A stretch of DNA of 64,000 nucleotides, from assembly GCA_013373205.1 (NCBI GenBank), contig JABXIG010000003.1, forward strand, positions 124,001 to 188,000, read 5' to 3'. Source of the DNA: Methylocystaceae bacterium. GTDB taxonomy: Bacteria > Pseudomonadota > Alphaproteobacteria > Rhodospirillales > Terasakiellaceae. The notes beneath the pieces were generated by a model. It was given only the letters and a program-made list of their open reading frames with translations. It was not told the DNA's origin and made no database searches. The translations under genes were made by a program, and so were the position numbers. Below, in pieces: positions 17,395 through 25,100 of this stretch. Position 1 is the first letter of the stretch, and the number at the start of each line of letters is the position of its first letter.

Positions 17395-18039
17395 TTAGCC
17401 TTTTATAAATCTTAATGTCTCAATACAGGCTTGAATGTTGTCCTGAGGGAGTTTTTCAATAGCGGTTTCCGGCAAGGTCCACCATTTGGTTTCGAGCAGT
17501 CCTTTAATGGTCTCTGTGTCAAAGCGATATTTAATGACAGTAGCAGGGTTGCCAACCGCTATAGCATAAGGTGGTATGTCTTTGGTGACAACGCTTCCTG
17601 CACCAATGACAGCGCCATGACCGACGTTTCGTCCTTGTAAAATGGTGGAATTTGCACCAATCCAAACGTCGCAACCGATGATGGTGTATTTTTCAGGGGG
17701 CGTTTCGGGTCTATCCGGCCAGGGGGTTGAACCTGTGCTTAGAAACTGCATGGGGTGGTTGGAGTTGCCGATAAATACACTTCGAGAGATGGAGCAATAG
17801 CGACCGATTACAGTGTGTGGGCTTAACATGCCGCCATCAAGCATGTAGGTCTTTCTGCCAATAAAGATATCTTCTATGTGGTGGATGGCCTGAATTAAAT
17901 CAGAGTTGGTTCCTTCTTCTGTAAAAGATAGGTGCTTTTCAGAAAAAGCAGCGATCTCCATGCTCCAGCCATCCTGGTTCCAGCCCGCCGAACTTAACAT
18001 TTTGTTGAGGTGCTGGATCATTTGTTCTTGGTTTTCCAT
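17395..18039 (-). CDS. CatB/Xat-like hexapeptide-repeat O-acetyltransferase
   Basis: This 214-residue protein has the left-handed beta-helix pattern of hexapeptide acetyltransferases. Repeats are visible around [22 protein letters not shown] and again in [36 protein letters not shown], read as the [22 protein letters not shown] repeats. NSNHPM contains a candidate catalytic His. The C-terminal [11 protein letters not shown] segment is the usual family cap. The family transfers acetyl from acetyl-CoA to hydroxyls of sugars, antibiotics or polysaccharides. It is divergent from the flagellin gene (193-bp shared upstream region) and beside a flagellin-glycosylation locus, so acetylation of a surface glycan is a reasonable inference. 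Confidence 0.85.
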   Translation of the reverse strand: MENQEQMIQHLNKMLSSAGWNQDGWSMEIAAFSEKHLSFTEEGTNSDLIQAIHHIEDIFIGRKTYMLDGGMLSPHTVIGRYCSISRSVFIGNSNHPMQFLSTGSTPWPDRPETPPEKYTIIGCDVWIGANSTILQGRNVGHGAVIGAGSVVTKDIPPYAIAVGNPATVIKYRFDTETIKGLLETKWWTLPETAIEKLPQDNIQACIETLRFIKG

Positions 18040-18133
18040 GATGTTCTGTTTCCTCTGAATGTTTAAGCCAAAAAGGCCCCGTCAAACCTGCGATGAAATG
18101 TAAGCTGTAAAGGTTTAGAAAAAGATAATTTTA

Positions 18134-18163
18134 TTGACAGTCTATTTTAAAGGTGAGAATATT
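18134..18163 (+). promoter_or_regulatory. Sigma-70-like promoter of the flagellin gene
   Basis: TTGACA at 18134-18139 and AATATT at 18158-18163 are separated by 18 bp, in the 193-bp gap between the acetyltransferase and flagellin. Transcription would start near 18170 and give a leader of about 60 nt. No correctly spaced sigma-54 site was found here. Confidence 0.5.
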
Positions 18164-18193
18164 TGCATTGTAAGCGCAGTACGCGCATTTAAC

Positions 18194-18208
18194 GCACCGC
18201 TATGGTGC
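18194..18208 (+). promoter_or_regulatory. Hairpin in the flagellin mRNA leader
   Basis: GCACC-GCTAT-GGTGC forms a 5-bp stem with a 5-nt loop, 25 bases upstream of the flagellin start and before its GGAG ribosome-binding site. In Caulobacter FlbT acts on the 5' leader of flagellin mRNA; flbT is the next gene here, so this hairpin is a candidate target. Confidence 0.4.
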
Positions 18209-18232
18209 ACTCTATAGAAATGGAGACTTATT

Positions 18233-19150
18233 ATGGCTGATATCGCACTTTCCACATCAGTACGTTCAAACCTTTTGGCACTTCAAAATACTTCCGATTT
18301 TATCGGTCGTACTCAAGGCCGCTTGTCCACTGGACTGGCTGTGTCATCACCGGTTGACGATGCTGTGAAATTCTTCCAAGCAAAATCATTGAGCAACCGC
18401 GCGAGCGATTTGCTTGAGCGTAAAGACTCTGTGGATCAAGGTGTTAACGCTTTGAAAACCGCATTGACTGCAACAGATGCGATGGAAGATCTCGTTAAAC
18501 AAATGAAGGGTGTTATTGACTCTGCACGTTCCGCTGATAAAACTCAGCGTACAGCGTACACTGTTCAATTTGAAGAGCTTGCAAAACAAATCGAGAAGCT
18601 TGTTGATGACGCTTCTTACCAAGGTTTGAACTTGCTGAACTCTACAGCATCTAAACTTTCTGTTCGCTTTAGTGATAAATCCGATTCAAAACTTGAAGTC
18701 GATGGCGTTAACTTTAAAACGTCTGCCTTCTTTAAGGATGATGGTGGTTCTACTGCTTCTGCTGCTACAGAGAAAACGCTGTTGAGCTCTATCGGTTTCA
18801 CCTCTGTTGCGGGTGATGGTTTCGAAGATTATAACGTGTCTCAAGCTTCAATCTTGGCGAGTTTTAACTCCGATGCCGATAAAGCGATCAACGCTCTTGA
18901 TCAAACGATTTCTAACCTTCGTTCTGAAGCCGCTAAAATCGCTGGTAACGTTGCGATTTTGCAAGTGCGTTCTAACTTCACTGAAGAATATTCGAACGTA
19001 TTGGAAGAGGGCGCTGGCCAACTGACTCTTGCCGACCTGAACGCTGAAGGTGCCAACTTGTTGGCTCTTCAAACCCGTCAACAAATGGGTATTCAGGCTT
19101 TGTCATTTGCCGGTCAATCCGAGCAAGCTGTACTTGGTCTGTTCAGATAA
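18233..19150 (+). CDS. fliC: Flagellin
   Basis: This 305-residue flagellin has the conserved helical D0/D1 ends. The N-terminal part contains SVRSNLLALQNTSDFIGRTQGRLSTGL, read around NLLALQNT and RLSTGL. The C-terminal part contains LTLADLNAEGANLLALQTRQQ and ends FAGQSEQAVLGLFR. The middle is short, so the outer D2/D3 domains are absent or minimal, as is common in alphaproteobacteria. It has no Cys or Trp, and its Ser/Thr-rich central portion offers sites for O-glycosylation. It is followed by a strong terminator, then flbT, flaF and putative flagellin glycosyltransferases. It is the only flagellin gene in the window. Confidence 0.96.
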   Translation: MADIALSTSVRSNLLALQNTSDFIGRTQGRLSTGLAVSSPVDDAVKFFQAKSLSNRASDLLERKDSVDQGVNALKTALTATDAMEDLVKQMKGVIDSARSADKTQRTAYTVQFEELAKQIEKLVDDASYQGLNLLNSTASKLSVRFSDKSDSKLEVDGVNFKTSAFFKDDGGSTASAATEKTLLSSIGFTSVAGDGFEDYNVSQASILASFNSDADKAINALDQTISNLRSEAAKIAGNVAILQVRSNFTEEYSNVLEEGAGQLTLADLNAEGANLLALQTRQQMGIQALSFAGQSEQAVLGLFR

Positions 19151-19167
19151 GCAAGATAAAGTATTGG

Positions 19168-19205
19168 AAAAGTCGGGGGAGTTTTCCCTCGGCTTTTTCA
19201 TTTTT
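19168..19205 (+). terminator. Terminator after flagellin
   Basis: A 12-bp stem (19169-19180 with 19185-19196, two G-U pairs) and a GTTT tetraloop are followed by a T-rich tail, TTTTTCATTTTT. It lies 18 bp past the flagellin stop. Confidence 0.88.
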
Positions 19206-19211
19206 GTTATA

Positions 19212-19240
19212 TTTTCAAAATTTTTTATGTATTATATAAA
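19212..19240 (+). promoter_or_regulatory. Possible promoter for flbT-flaF and the glycosylation operon
   Basis: TTTTCA at 19212-19217 and TATAAA at 19235-19240 are 17 bp apart, between the flagellin terminator and flbT. The -35 match is weak and the region is AT-rich, so chance is likely. Confidence 0.3.
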
Positions 19241-19272
19241 CTGAACACGCTTTTTATCGTTGGGATCGCATC

Positions 19273-19719
19273 ATGCCATTGAAAATAAATCTAAAAAAAG
19301 GGCAAAAAATTATCTTAAATGGCGCTGTCATTGAGAACACAAACCCTCGATCTGTGAGTTTTACATTAATGAACGAGGCGTCTATTTTGCGTGATAACGA
19401 CGTTTTGACAGCTGAAGAGGCTTGTACGCCGGCAAGTCGGGTTTATTTCAATGTTCAAGGAATGTATTTGTTCCCCGATAAAAGAGAGCAATATTATCAA
19501 AATGTTAATCAGTTTTTGGAAGATTATGAACGTGCGGCAAAATCTGCACTGCCGATAACCTATGCAATTCGCGAAGCGCTGCTTGATGGCGAATTTTATA
19601 GTGCGCTTAAACAAGCTCGACATCTGATTGAACATGAAAACAAGGTGTTATGTAATGTACAAGAATCCGATCCGGAGTTACTCGACTACACCAGTGGAGG
19701 GGAATCCGACGCAAAGTGA
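19273..19719 (+). CDS. flbT: Flagellin translation regulator FlbT
   Basis: This 148-residue protein opens with MPLKINLKKGQKIILNGAVI (the KxGEkixINGAVI-type FlbT start) and contains ASRVYFNVQGMYLFPDK. FlbT is an alphaproteobacterial cytoplasmic protein that controls flagellin synthesis after transcription by acting on flagellin mRNA, in balance with FlaF. It lies 122 bp downstream of flagellin and overlaps flaF by 65 bp, which implies coupled translation. Confidence 0.93.
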   Translation: MPLKINLKKGQKIILNGAVIENTNPRSVSFTLMNEASILRDNDVLTAEEACTPASRVYFNVQGMYLFPDKREQYYQNVNQFLEDYERAAKSALPITYAIREALLDGEFYSALKQARHLIEHENKVLCNVQESDPELLDYTSGGESDAK

Positions 19720-20107
19720 AGCCTGGGCTTTAACTCAAGCTGCTTTGAAAATGAAGGATGCGCTGGAAAGTGGTGATCTTGATGAAATGAAGGCTGCGGT
19801 TCGATTGAATTGGCGCTTATGGACCATTTTTCAAGCAGAATTGCTCTCTCCAAATTGCGTGATACCGATAGAAATACGCCAGAATGTTCTTTCCCTTGCA
19901 AATTTCATCGATAAGCATTCTGTCAATTTTATGGGTAGTCCTGACCCAAATGGCGTAGATGTTTTAATTAACATTAATCGGGAAATAGCAGGCGGACTGC
20001 ACGAGGGGGCAAAAAATGCCTCAATGCAAGAAAATCCACAAGAAGAGAATGCTCAGGAAGAGGCTCCAGGTTTGTCAGCCATTGATTTGTCTAACTTGGA
20101 AGCATAA
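19655..20107 (+). CDS. flaF: Flagellar biosynthesis regulator FlaF
   Basis: The chosen start ATG 19655 (MYKNPIRSY) gives 150 residues. AAGGTG precedes it by about 8 bases, and the sequence then aligns with FlaF (SEAWALTQAALKMKDA, NWRLWTIFQAEL, LSLANFIDKHS). An upstream TTG at 19628 is unlikely. FlaF works with FlbT to balance flagellin translation and secretion in alphaproteobacteria. The last 35 residues are Glu/Gln/Ala rich and not part of the conserved core. The coding region overlaps the end of flbT by 65 bp in another frame, a longer overlap than the usual 4 bp. Confidence 0.92.
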   Translation: MYKNPIRSYSTTPVEGNPTQSEAWALTQAALKMKDALESGDLDEMKAAVRLNWRLWTIFQAELLSPNCVIPIEIRQNVLSLANFIDKHSVNFMGSPDPNGVDVLININREIAGGLHEGAKNASMQENPQEENAQEEAPGLSAIDLSNLEA

Positions 20108-20129
20108 TCATTTAGAATAGGGGATTGGT

Positions 20130-22004
20130 ATGAGTGACCTTAAAACGTTGGTCAAGTCTGGGCAATGGGAAGAAGTGATTGAAACACTTGATGAAAAATG
20201 GGCAAGTTCAGAACCAACCGCTCTTGAGTGTTTCTATCGATCTTTAGCAGCTTTTAAAATAGACGATTATTTTTCAGCTTACAATTTGGCGCTTCAGGCA
20301 TTTGAAATGGATGGAGAGAGCGCAGAAATTTCAAGTTACCTCTCCTCTCTCTGTGTCTTGGTGGGGAAAGTTAAAGATTCTTATTTTTACCGAAAGATTC
20401 TCTCTACATTATCGGAAAATAAAGAAATTCAAGAGACTTTGCCAGACGGCATTATTCCTGATTATACAGATCTTCTTGAACAGCTTGAAGAAAAGCCGCT
20501 TTTGCATTTGGCAACAAAGCATGAGCTTTATCGCGAATGGGATCTCGCTGAGCATTGGTATCAGCAGTATATTGCTTTTGAACCTCACGACCGCGATGGC
20601 TATATTTCGCTTGTGCGTTGTCAGATCTCGCAGGAAAGGTTCCGTGCTGCTTCTGAAAACTTGAAAGGCGCGCGGGCCATTTTTCCGGTGGATACGGCTT
20701 TTGCAGGTTTGTTAGGTGATGTTTTGGGCGAGCTTGGTCAGCACCAAGAAGCAGAAGCCTGTCACCAATGGGCAATTGATTGCGATGAGACGGACAGTCA
20801 GGTTTATGTTCGCTATCTGCGCAGTATGATTGCAAATCCGCAGCACGATTTTAATGATTGTGTGATGGCGTTTGATAAATGGCAGAAACAGTATGTCGCT
20901 GAGATTAAGGGTGCTATTCCTGTCACGCAATTAGGGGAGCGCCTCTTCCTGCGTGTTGGGTTTATCGTTACCGGATTGGATCGCGGACGGGTTGCACCGG
21001 CTTTGGGTGCGGTTTTAAGCTGGTATGATGAGAATAAATTTGAATTTATCGGATATGGTGAAGGTGATCTGACTAATCCGTTGAACAGGTACTTTAAAAC
21101 ATCCTTTAAAGAGTGGCGTGATGTGTCGGACACGGACTCTATGACATTGTTCAATATGGTTCGGGCTGACGGTATTGATATTTTAATTAATCTGAGTGGG
21201 ATGGCATCAACTGAAACGTTGCTTTGTTTTGGGTCTCGTCTCGCCCCTGTTCAAATCTTATGGGCCGAGAATACCTTGCCGGGCTGTTTGCCGGAATTTG
21301 ATTATGTCGTTTCTGATCGCTGTCAGGAAGAACTTGCATCAAAGCATTTACCACTTGAGGGATCGAGTGTATTTGTTGCGCGACGTGAGGTTTTGGATAA
21401 TGACTCGCGGCGAAAAGATGATCGTTTTTCCTTTTTAGCTGATGCCAGCCTGTCAAAATTAACGTTGGAGACCGCATCGGTTTGGGCAAAAATTCTGTTG
21501 TTAAACCCCGACACGATGTTACTTCTGCGCAGTCATGATTTTTATGCAGAAGATAATAGCCGGGCATTGATTGAATTGTTTGGTTTGTTTGGTGTTGCTC
21601 ATCGAATTGATATTATTGAAGAAAGTGATCGTCGCGATTTCTTTGCGCAAGGTGACGTTGTACTTTTGCCTACCAATGGGGAAAGTGCTGAAATCGTTGT
21701 TGATGCGCTTTGTTGTTCGAAGCCTGTTTTTGGATCGATTGAGAATGATTACCACCTATCATCCGGTGTGGATTTAATTAATGCACTGGGGCTGGGAGAT
21801 GATCTGGTCTTTGATACCAACGATAAGTATATCGAAGCGGTTTCTAAATATGTTCAAAATCCTGCTCAGCATCAGGTTCTTGAAGAAAAGATTAAGGCAA
21901 GTTTCATAGATAACCCTTTCTTTGATGAGAAACAACGGATGAGACATATTGAAACGATGCTGACGTCTTTATGGCAAAAGGTTTGTGCGCAAGGGGGCGC
22001 CTGA
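20130..22004 (+). CDS. FlmG-like TPR/GT41-type flagellin glycosyltransferase (putative)
   Basis: This 624-residue protein has TPR-like helical repeats over about residues 1-240 (for example LAEHWYQQYIAFEPHDRDGYISLVRCQ, read as the W..Y..fepHD repeat). It then has a domain resembling the O-GlcNAc transferase (GT41/SPINDLY) fold: LFLRVGFIVTGLDRGRVAPALGAVL, GIDILINLSGMASTETLLCF, APVQILWAEN, a NPDTMLLLRSHDF segment, and a nucleotide-site-like VVLLPTNGESAEIVVDALCC. The TPR plus GT41 layout and position after flagellin/flbT/flaF match Caulobacter FlmG, which glycosylates flagellin with a nonulosonic acid. Donor and specificity are inferred. Its stop overlaps the Maf start by one base. Confidence 0.7.
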   Translation: MSDLKTLVKSGQWEEVIETLDEKWASSEPTALECFYRSLAAFKIDDYFSAYNLALQAFEMDGESAEISSYLSSLCVLVGKVKDSYFYRKILSTLSENKEIQETLPDGIIPDYTDLLEQLEEKPLLHLATKHELYREWDLAEHWYQQYIAFEPHDRDGYISLVRCQISQERFRAASENLKGARAIFPVDTAFAGLLGDVLGELGQHQEAEACHQWAIDCDETDSQVYVRYLRSMIANPQHDFNDCVMAFDKWQKQYVAEIKGAIPVTQLGERLFLRVGFIVTGLDRGRVAPALGAVLSWYDENKFEFIGYGEGDLTNPLNRYFKTSFKEWRDVSDTDSMTLFNMVRADGIDILINLSGMASTETLLCFGSRLAPVQILWAENTLPGCLPEFDYVVSDRCQEELASKHLPLEGSSVFVARREVLDNDSRRKDDRFSFLADASLSKLTLETASVWAKILLLNPDTMLLLRSHDFYAEDNSRALIELFGLFGVAHRIDIIEESDRRDFFAQGDVVLLPTNGESAEIVVDALCCSKPVFGSIENDYHLSSGVDLINALGLGDDLVFDTNDKYIEAVSKYVQNPAQHQVLEEKIKASFIDNPFFDEKQRMRHIETMLTSLWQKVCAQGGA

Positions 22005-24028
22005 TGGGGGGAGCTGTCGTTGCATCCGAAGCACAAACTGAAGTGTTAAGAGATAAAAACCTTACATATTTAAAAGATAACTTACCCGGCCTTTATCGAA
22101 CCGTTGTCGATTGGCCTTCTTTATCATCCGAGCTTCAAATCTGTGATGGAAAGGTTGAAAACCTTCTCGTAAATGGGACCCCTTTATATGGGCGCAATTT
22201 TACGGATTATTGCCGCGCTCAAATGGATGACTTTTGGGACAATATGGAACGAATTAAGTTCAGTTCCATGAAGAATTGTAATCCAAGCAATATATCGCGG
22301 GGAATGGTGGTCAATATCCATCAGTATTTCTTTAAAGACGAAGAAGAAATGCCCTCGGATGTTGTTCCCGTTGTGGATAGTGGGTTTTGTTTTGTCTTTG
22401 GCCTTGGACTTGGTGGTTTTTTACGGGAACTTATAGAAAAGAAAATTGCCCGTAATCTTGTCATTATAGAGCCCTTAACGGAACTGTTTGTTCAGTCCTT
22501 GTCGGTTGTAGATTGGGAGGAGGTCTATCAAAAAGCAGAAGAGAATGGGATTGCAATCCATTTCTTTTTGGGTAAAACACCACGAGAACTTGCTCATGAC
22601 GTAGAGGGGTTTGTTCGAAGAACAGGTAACACTTTTATCGAAGGTTCTTCATTTCTCATACATTATCCATCATGGGAATTGCAGGAAGCATATCGAATTC
22701 TGCGTGAGCAGTTAAAAACGTACTATATCACCTCTGGTTTTTTTGAAGATGAACTTGTGATGATGCGTAATGGTTTTTTAAACGCGTCATTTACAGACTT
22801 TCGCATTATACGGCGTAAGCCTTATATGTTGCAGGAATATCCGGTATTTATTGTTGCTTCAGGCCCATCGCTTGAATTTGATTTGGAAAATATCAGAAAG
22901 ATCCGCGATCAAATTATTCTCGTTTCTTCCGGGACAACTCTTCATCTTTTAATGAAAAAGGGTCTACGTCCTGACTTTCATACAGAGTTGGAAAATGGTG
23001 AGGTCATCTACGATTTTTTGAAAAAAACCGATGAAAAGTACAGCTTAAAAGGGGTTTCTCTTCTGGCAAGTCTTACGGTAGACCCACGAATCCCTGATCT
23101 GTTTGACGATGTCTATTATTATGCGCGTGGTAGTGTCAGTTCCACCACTGTTTTTATGAAAGGTGTGGGGAGTCTAACAGAGGTTGCGCCAATGTCCGCA
23201 AATTCGGCGATCACTTGTATGGCAACGCTGGGCTTTAGAAACTTTTATCTTGCAGGTGTTGACTGTGGTCGCTATGTCGGGGCACATCATCATGCCGATG
23301 GGTCTGTCTACGATGGATTGGATATCGACGAGCAGATCGATAAAAACTACAATGTTGTTCCAAAAGTGCCCGGGAATTTCGGCGGTGAAGTCGAAACGAC
23401 AATTTTCCTTGATATGTCACGTAAACTTATATCAGCGTTGATTAAGAGACTGAATTTAAATGTCTATAACTGTAGCCATGGTGCACGGATTGAGTTAACG
23501 AAACCTTTGGCTTCCGGTTCGATAAAGCTAAATAGTAAGCCGGGTAAGCAGGAACATATTAAACAGCTACTTCGTGATCAGTGCAAGTTATATAAGAATG
23601 GCGAGTTCGTTGATCATGCCAAATTGGAACGAAATGTAGCGAATGTGGATTTGCTAAAAGAGCGTATGGCTGATTTTTTAAAAGATCAGAAAGATAATTT
23701 TCAGTCATTCTATGATTTTGATCGCGATTTTCATGATTTTTGGAACAGTAACTGGGAAGATTTTGGTGATTTGTTCATCATTATGGGCGGTTCCTACGCT
23801 AGTATGATTCGAATGGGCGTTTTTATGGGTAATCGCTTGAAAAGTGAAGAGCATAGAAAAAAGTTTTTCTGTGTTTTTGCCGATTGTTTTTTGGAACAAT
23901 GTAATTGGATGGTAGAAGTTTTAAGGGACTTTTATTCTAAAATGGTTGCTGGTGAGAGGAATATCGACATCCCTCCTGATTTTGAGATTAAGGAACATGA
24001 CAAAGATGATGCTTCGATCCAATTATGA
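22004..24028 (+). CDS. maf: Maf-type motility-associated glycosyltransferase
   Basis: Start ATG 22004 overlaps the previous stop (TGATG) and has AAGGGGG just upstream, giving 674 residues; an in-frame ATG at 21971 is less likely. The central MAF/DUF115 domain is recognisable: YPVFIVASGPSLEFDLENI carries the GPSL motif, followed by ILVSSGTTLHLLMKKGLRPDFHTELE, read as the LLxxGLRPDF core. LGFRNFYLAGVDCGRY is also typical. Maf proteins transfer pseudaminic or legionaminic acid from CMP donors to flagellin Ser/Thr before export. It is translationally coupled to an FlmG-like gene and directly followed by pseB, so a pseudaminic donor is the likely substrate. Confidence 0.88.
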   Translation: MGGAVVASEAQTEVLRDKNLTYLKDNLPGLYRTVVDWPSLSSELQICDGKVENLLVNGTPLYGRNFTDYCRAQMDDFWDNMERIKFSSMKNCNPSNISRGMVVNIHQYFFKDEEEMPSDVVPVVDSGFCFVFGLGLGGFLRELIEKKIARNLVIIEPLTELFVQSLSVVDWEEVYQKAEENGIAIHFFLGKTPRELAHDVEGFVRRTGNTFIEGSSFLIHYPSWELQEAYRILREQLKTYYITSGFFEDELVMMRNGFLNASFTDFRIIRRKPYMLQEYPVFIVASGPSLEFDLENIRKIRDQIILVSSGTTLHLLMKKGLRPDFHTELENGEVIYDFLKKTDEKYSLKGVSLLASLTVDPRIPDLFDDVYYYARGSVSSTTVFMKGVGSLTEVAPMSANSAITCMATLGFRNFYLAGVDCGRYVGAHHHADGSVYDGLDIDEQIDKNYNVVPKVPGNFGGEVETTIFLDMSRKLISALIKRLNLNVYNCSHGARIELTKPLASGSIKLNSKPGKQEHIKQLLRDQCKLYKNGEFVDHAKLERNVANVDLLKERMADFLKDQKDNFQSFYDFDRDFHDFWNSNWEDFGDLFIIMGGSYASMIRMGVFMGNRLKSEEHRKKFFCVFADCFLEQCNWMVEVLRDFYSKMVAGERNIDIPPDFEIKEHDKDDASIQL

Positions 24029-24043
24029 TGATGGAAAATAGCC

Positions 24044-25075
24044 ATGCGTAGTTTTGATGGTGATTTTTCGTTTTTCGATAATAAATCTGTACTTGTGACA
24101 GGCGGTACGGGTTCATTTGGGAACGCATTTATTAGGGCGGTTTTAGATCAGGCTAAACCGCGGCGTTTGATTGTTTATTCTCGCGATGAATTAAAACAAT
24201 ATGAAATGCAGCAAAAATTTGCGGATCATCCACAAGTTGGTGTGCTCCGGCTTTTTATCGGGGATGTCAGAGATCCGCAACGTTTAAGAATGTCGTTTCG
24301 CGATGTGGATTATGTCGTACATGCTGCAGCCCTTAAACAAGTGCCTGCTGCTGAATATAACCCAACTGAATGTATTCATACGAATATTACGGGTGCAGAA
24401 AATGTTGTTCGTGCAGCCATTGAATGTGGTGTGAAAGGCGTTGTAGCCTTGTCGACAGATAAAGCGGCTAACCCGATCAATCTCTATGGTGCAACGAAGC
24501 TGGCATCCGATAAAATTTTTGTAGCAGCCAATAACCTTTCTGGAGAAAATGGCACGCGTTTTAGCATTGTAAGGTATGGTAATGTTGTTGGGTCTCGGGG
24601 AAGTGTTGTGCCTTTTTTCCAAAAGCTGATTGAGGAAGGCAAAACAGAATTACCGATTACCGATAAGAATATGACTCGGTTCTGGATTACGTTATCGCAA
24701 GGGGTGGACTTTGTGGTTCGGGCTTTCAATGTGATGGCAGGTGGGGAAACATTCGTACCCAAAATTCCGAGCATGCGCATTACGGATTTGGCAAAGGCGC
24801 TGTTACCAGAGGGTACATTTAAGGAAATTGGGATACGACCGGGTGAGAAGCTACATGAAATGATGATTTCGGCTGATTACGCACGCTCGACGATTGAGTA
24901 TGACAATTACTATGTAATTCAACCTGAATTCGCCTTTTGGACACGACGTGATGCCTCTTTCAAAGCCCATGGTCAACCTGTTGAGAACGCTTTCCAATAT
25001 TCAAGCGACGAAAATAGCGAGTGGCTAGACCGCGACGGGTTGATGGAAATGATTGAAATGAGCAGGAAAGACTAA
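24044..25075 (+). CDS. pseB: UDP-GlcNAc 4,6-dehydratase (inverting), PseB
   Basis: This 343-residue extended SDR performs the first step of pseudaminic acid synthesis, converting UDP-GlcNAc to the 4-keto-6-deoxy-L-arabino sugar nucleotide. The NAD(P)-binding motif GGTGSFG is at 20-26. SRDELKQYEMQQ at about 46-57 is characteristic of PseB/FlaA1. The catalytic TDK is at 138-140 with YGATK at 148-152, so Tyr and Lys are both kept, as in soluble PseB and unlike the WbpM/PglF branch with Met in place of Tyr. It follows maf by 15 bp. A LegB-like role is less likely given the pseI, pseG and pseF genes nearby. Confidence 0.9.
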   Translation: MRSFDGDFSFFDNKSVLVTGGTGSFGNAFIRAVLDQAKPRRLIVYSRDELKQYEMQQKFADHPQVGVLRLFIGDVRDPQRLRMSFRDVDYVVHAAALKQVPAAEYNPTECIHTNITGAENVVRAAIECGVKGVVALSTDKAANPINLYGATKLASDKIFVAANNLSGENGTRFSIVRYGNVVGSRGSVVPFFQKLIEEGKTELPITDKNMTRFWITLSQGVDFVVRAFNVMAGGETFVPKIPSMRITDLAKALLPEGTFKEIGIRPGEKLHEMMISADYARSTIEYDNYYVIQPEFAFWTRRDASFKAHGQPVENAFQYSSDENSEWLDRDGLMEMIEMSRKD

Positions 25076-25100
25076 GAAAGAACAAAAAAGAGTAGTTCTG

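Noticed and set aside
18151-18167. A sigma-54 promoter for flagellin (GG...TTTGC upstream)
   Set aside because: The spacing between GG and GC is 11 nt instead of 10, which sigma-54 does not normally tolerate; a TTGACA/AATATT pair fits better.
19628-19654. TTG start for flaF nine codons upstream
   Set aside because: ATG 19655 has a good AAGGTG site and starts the conserved MYKNP sequence; the extra residues do not match the family.
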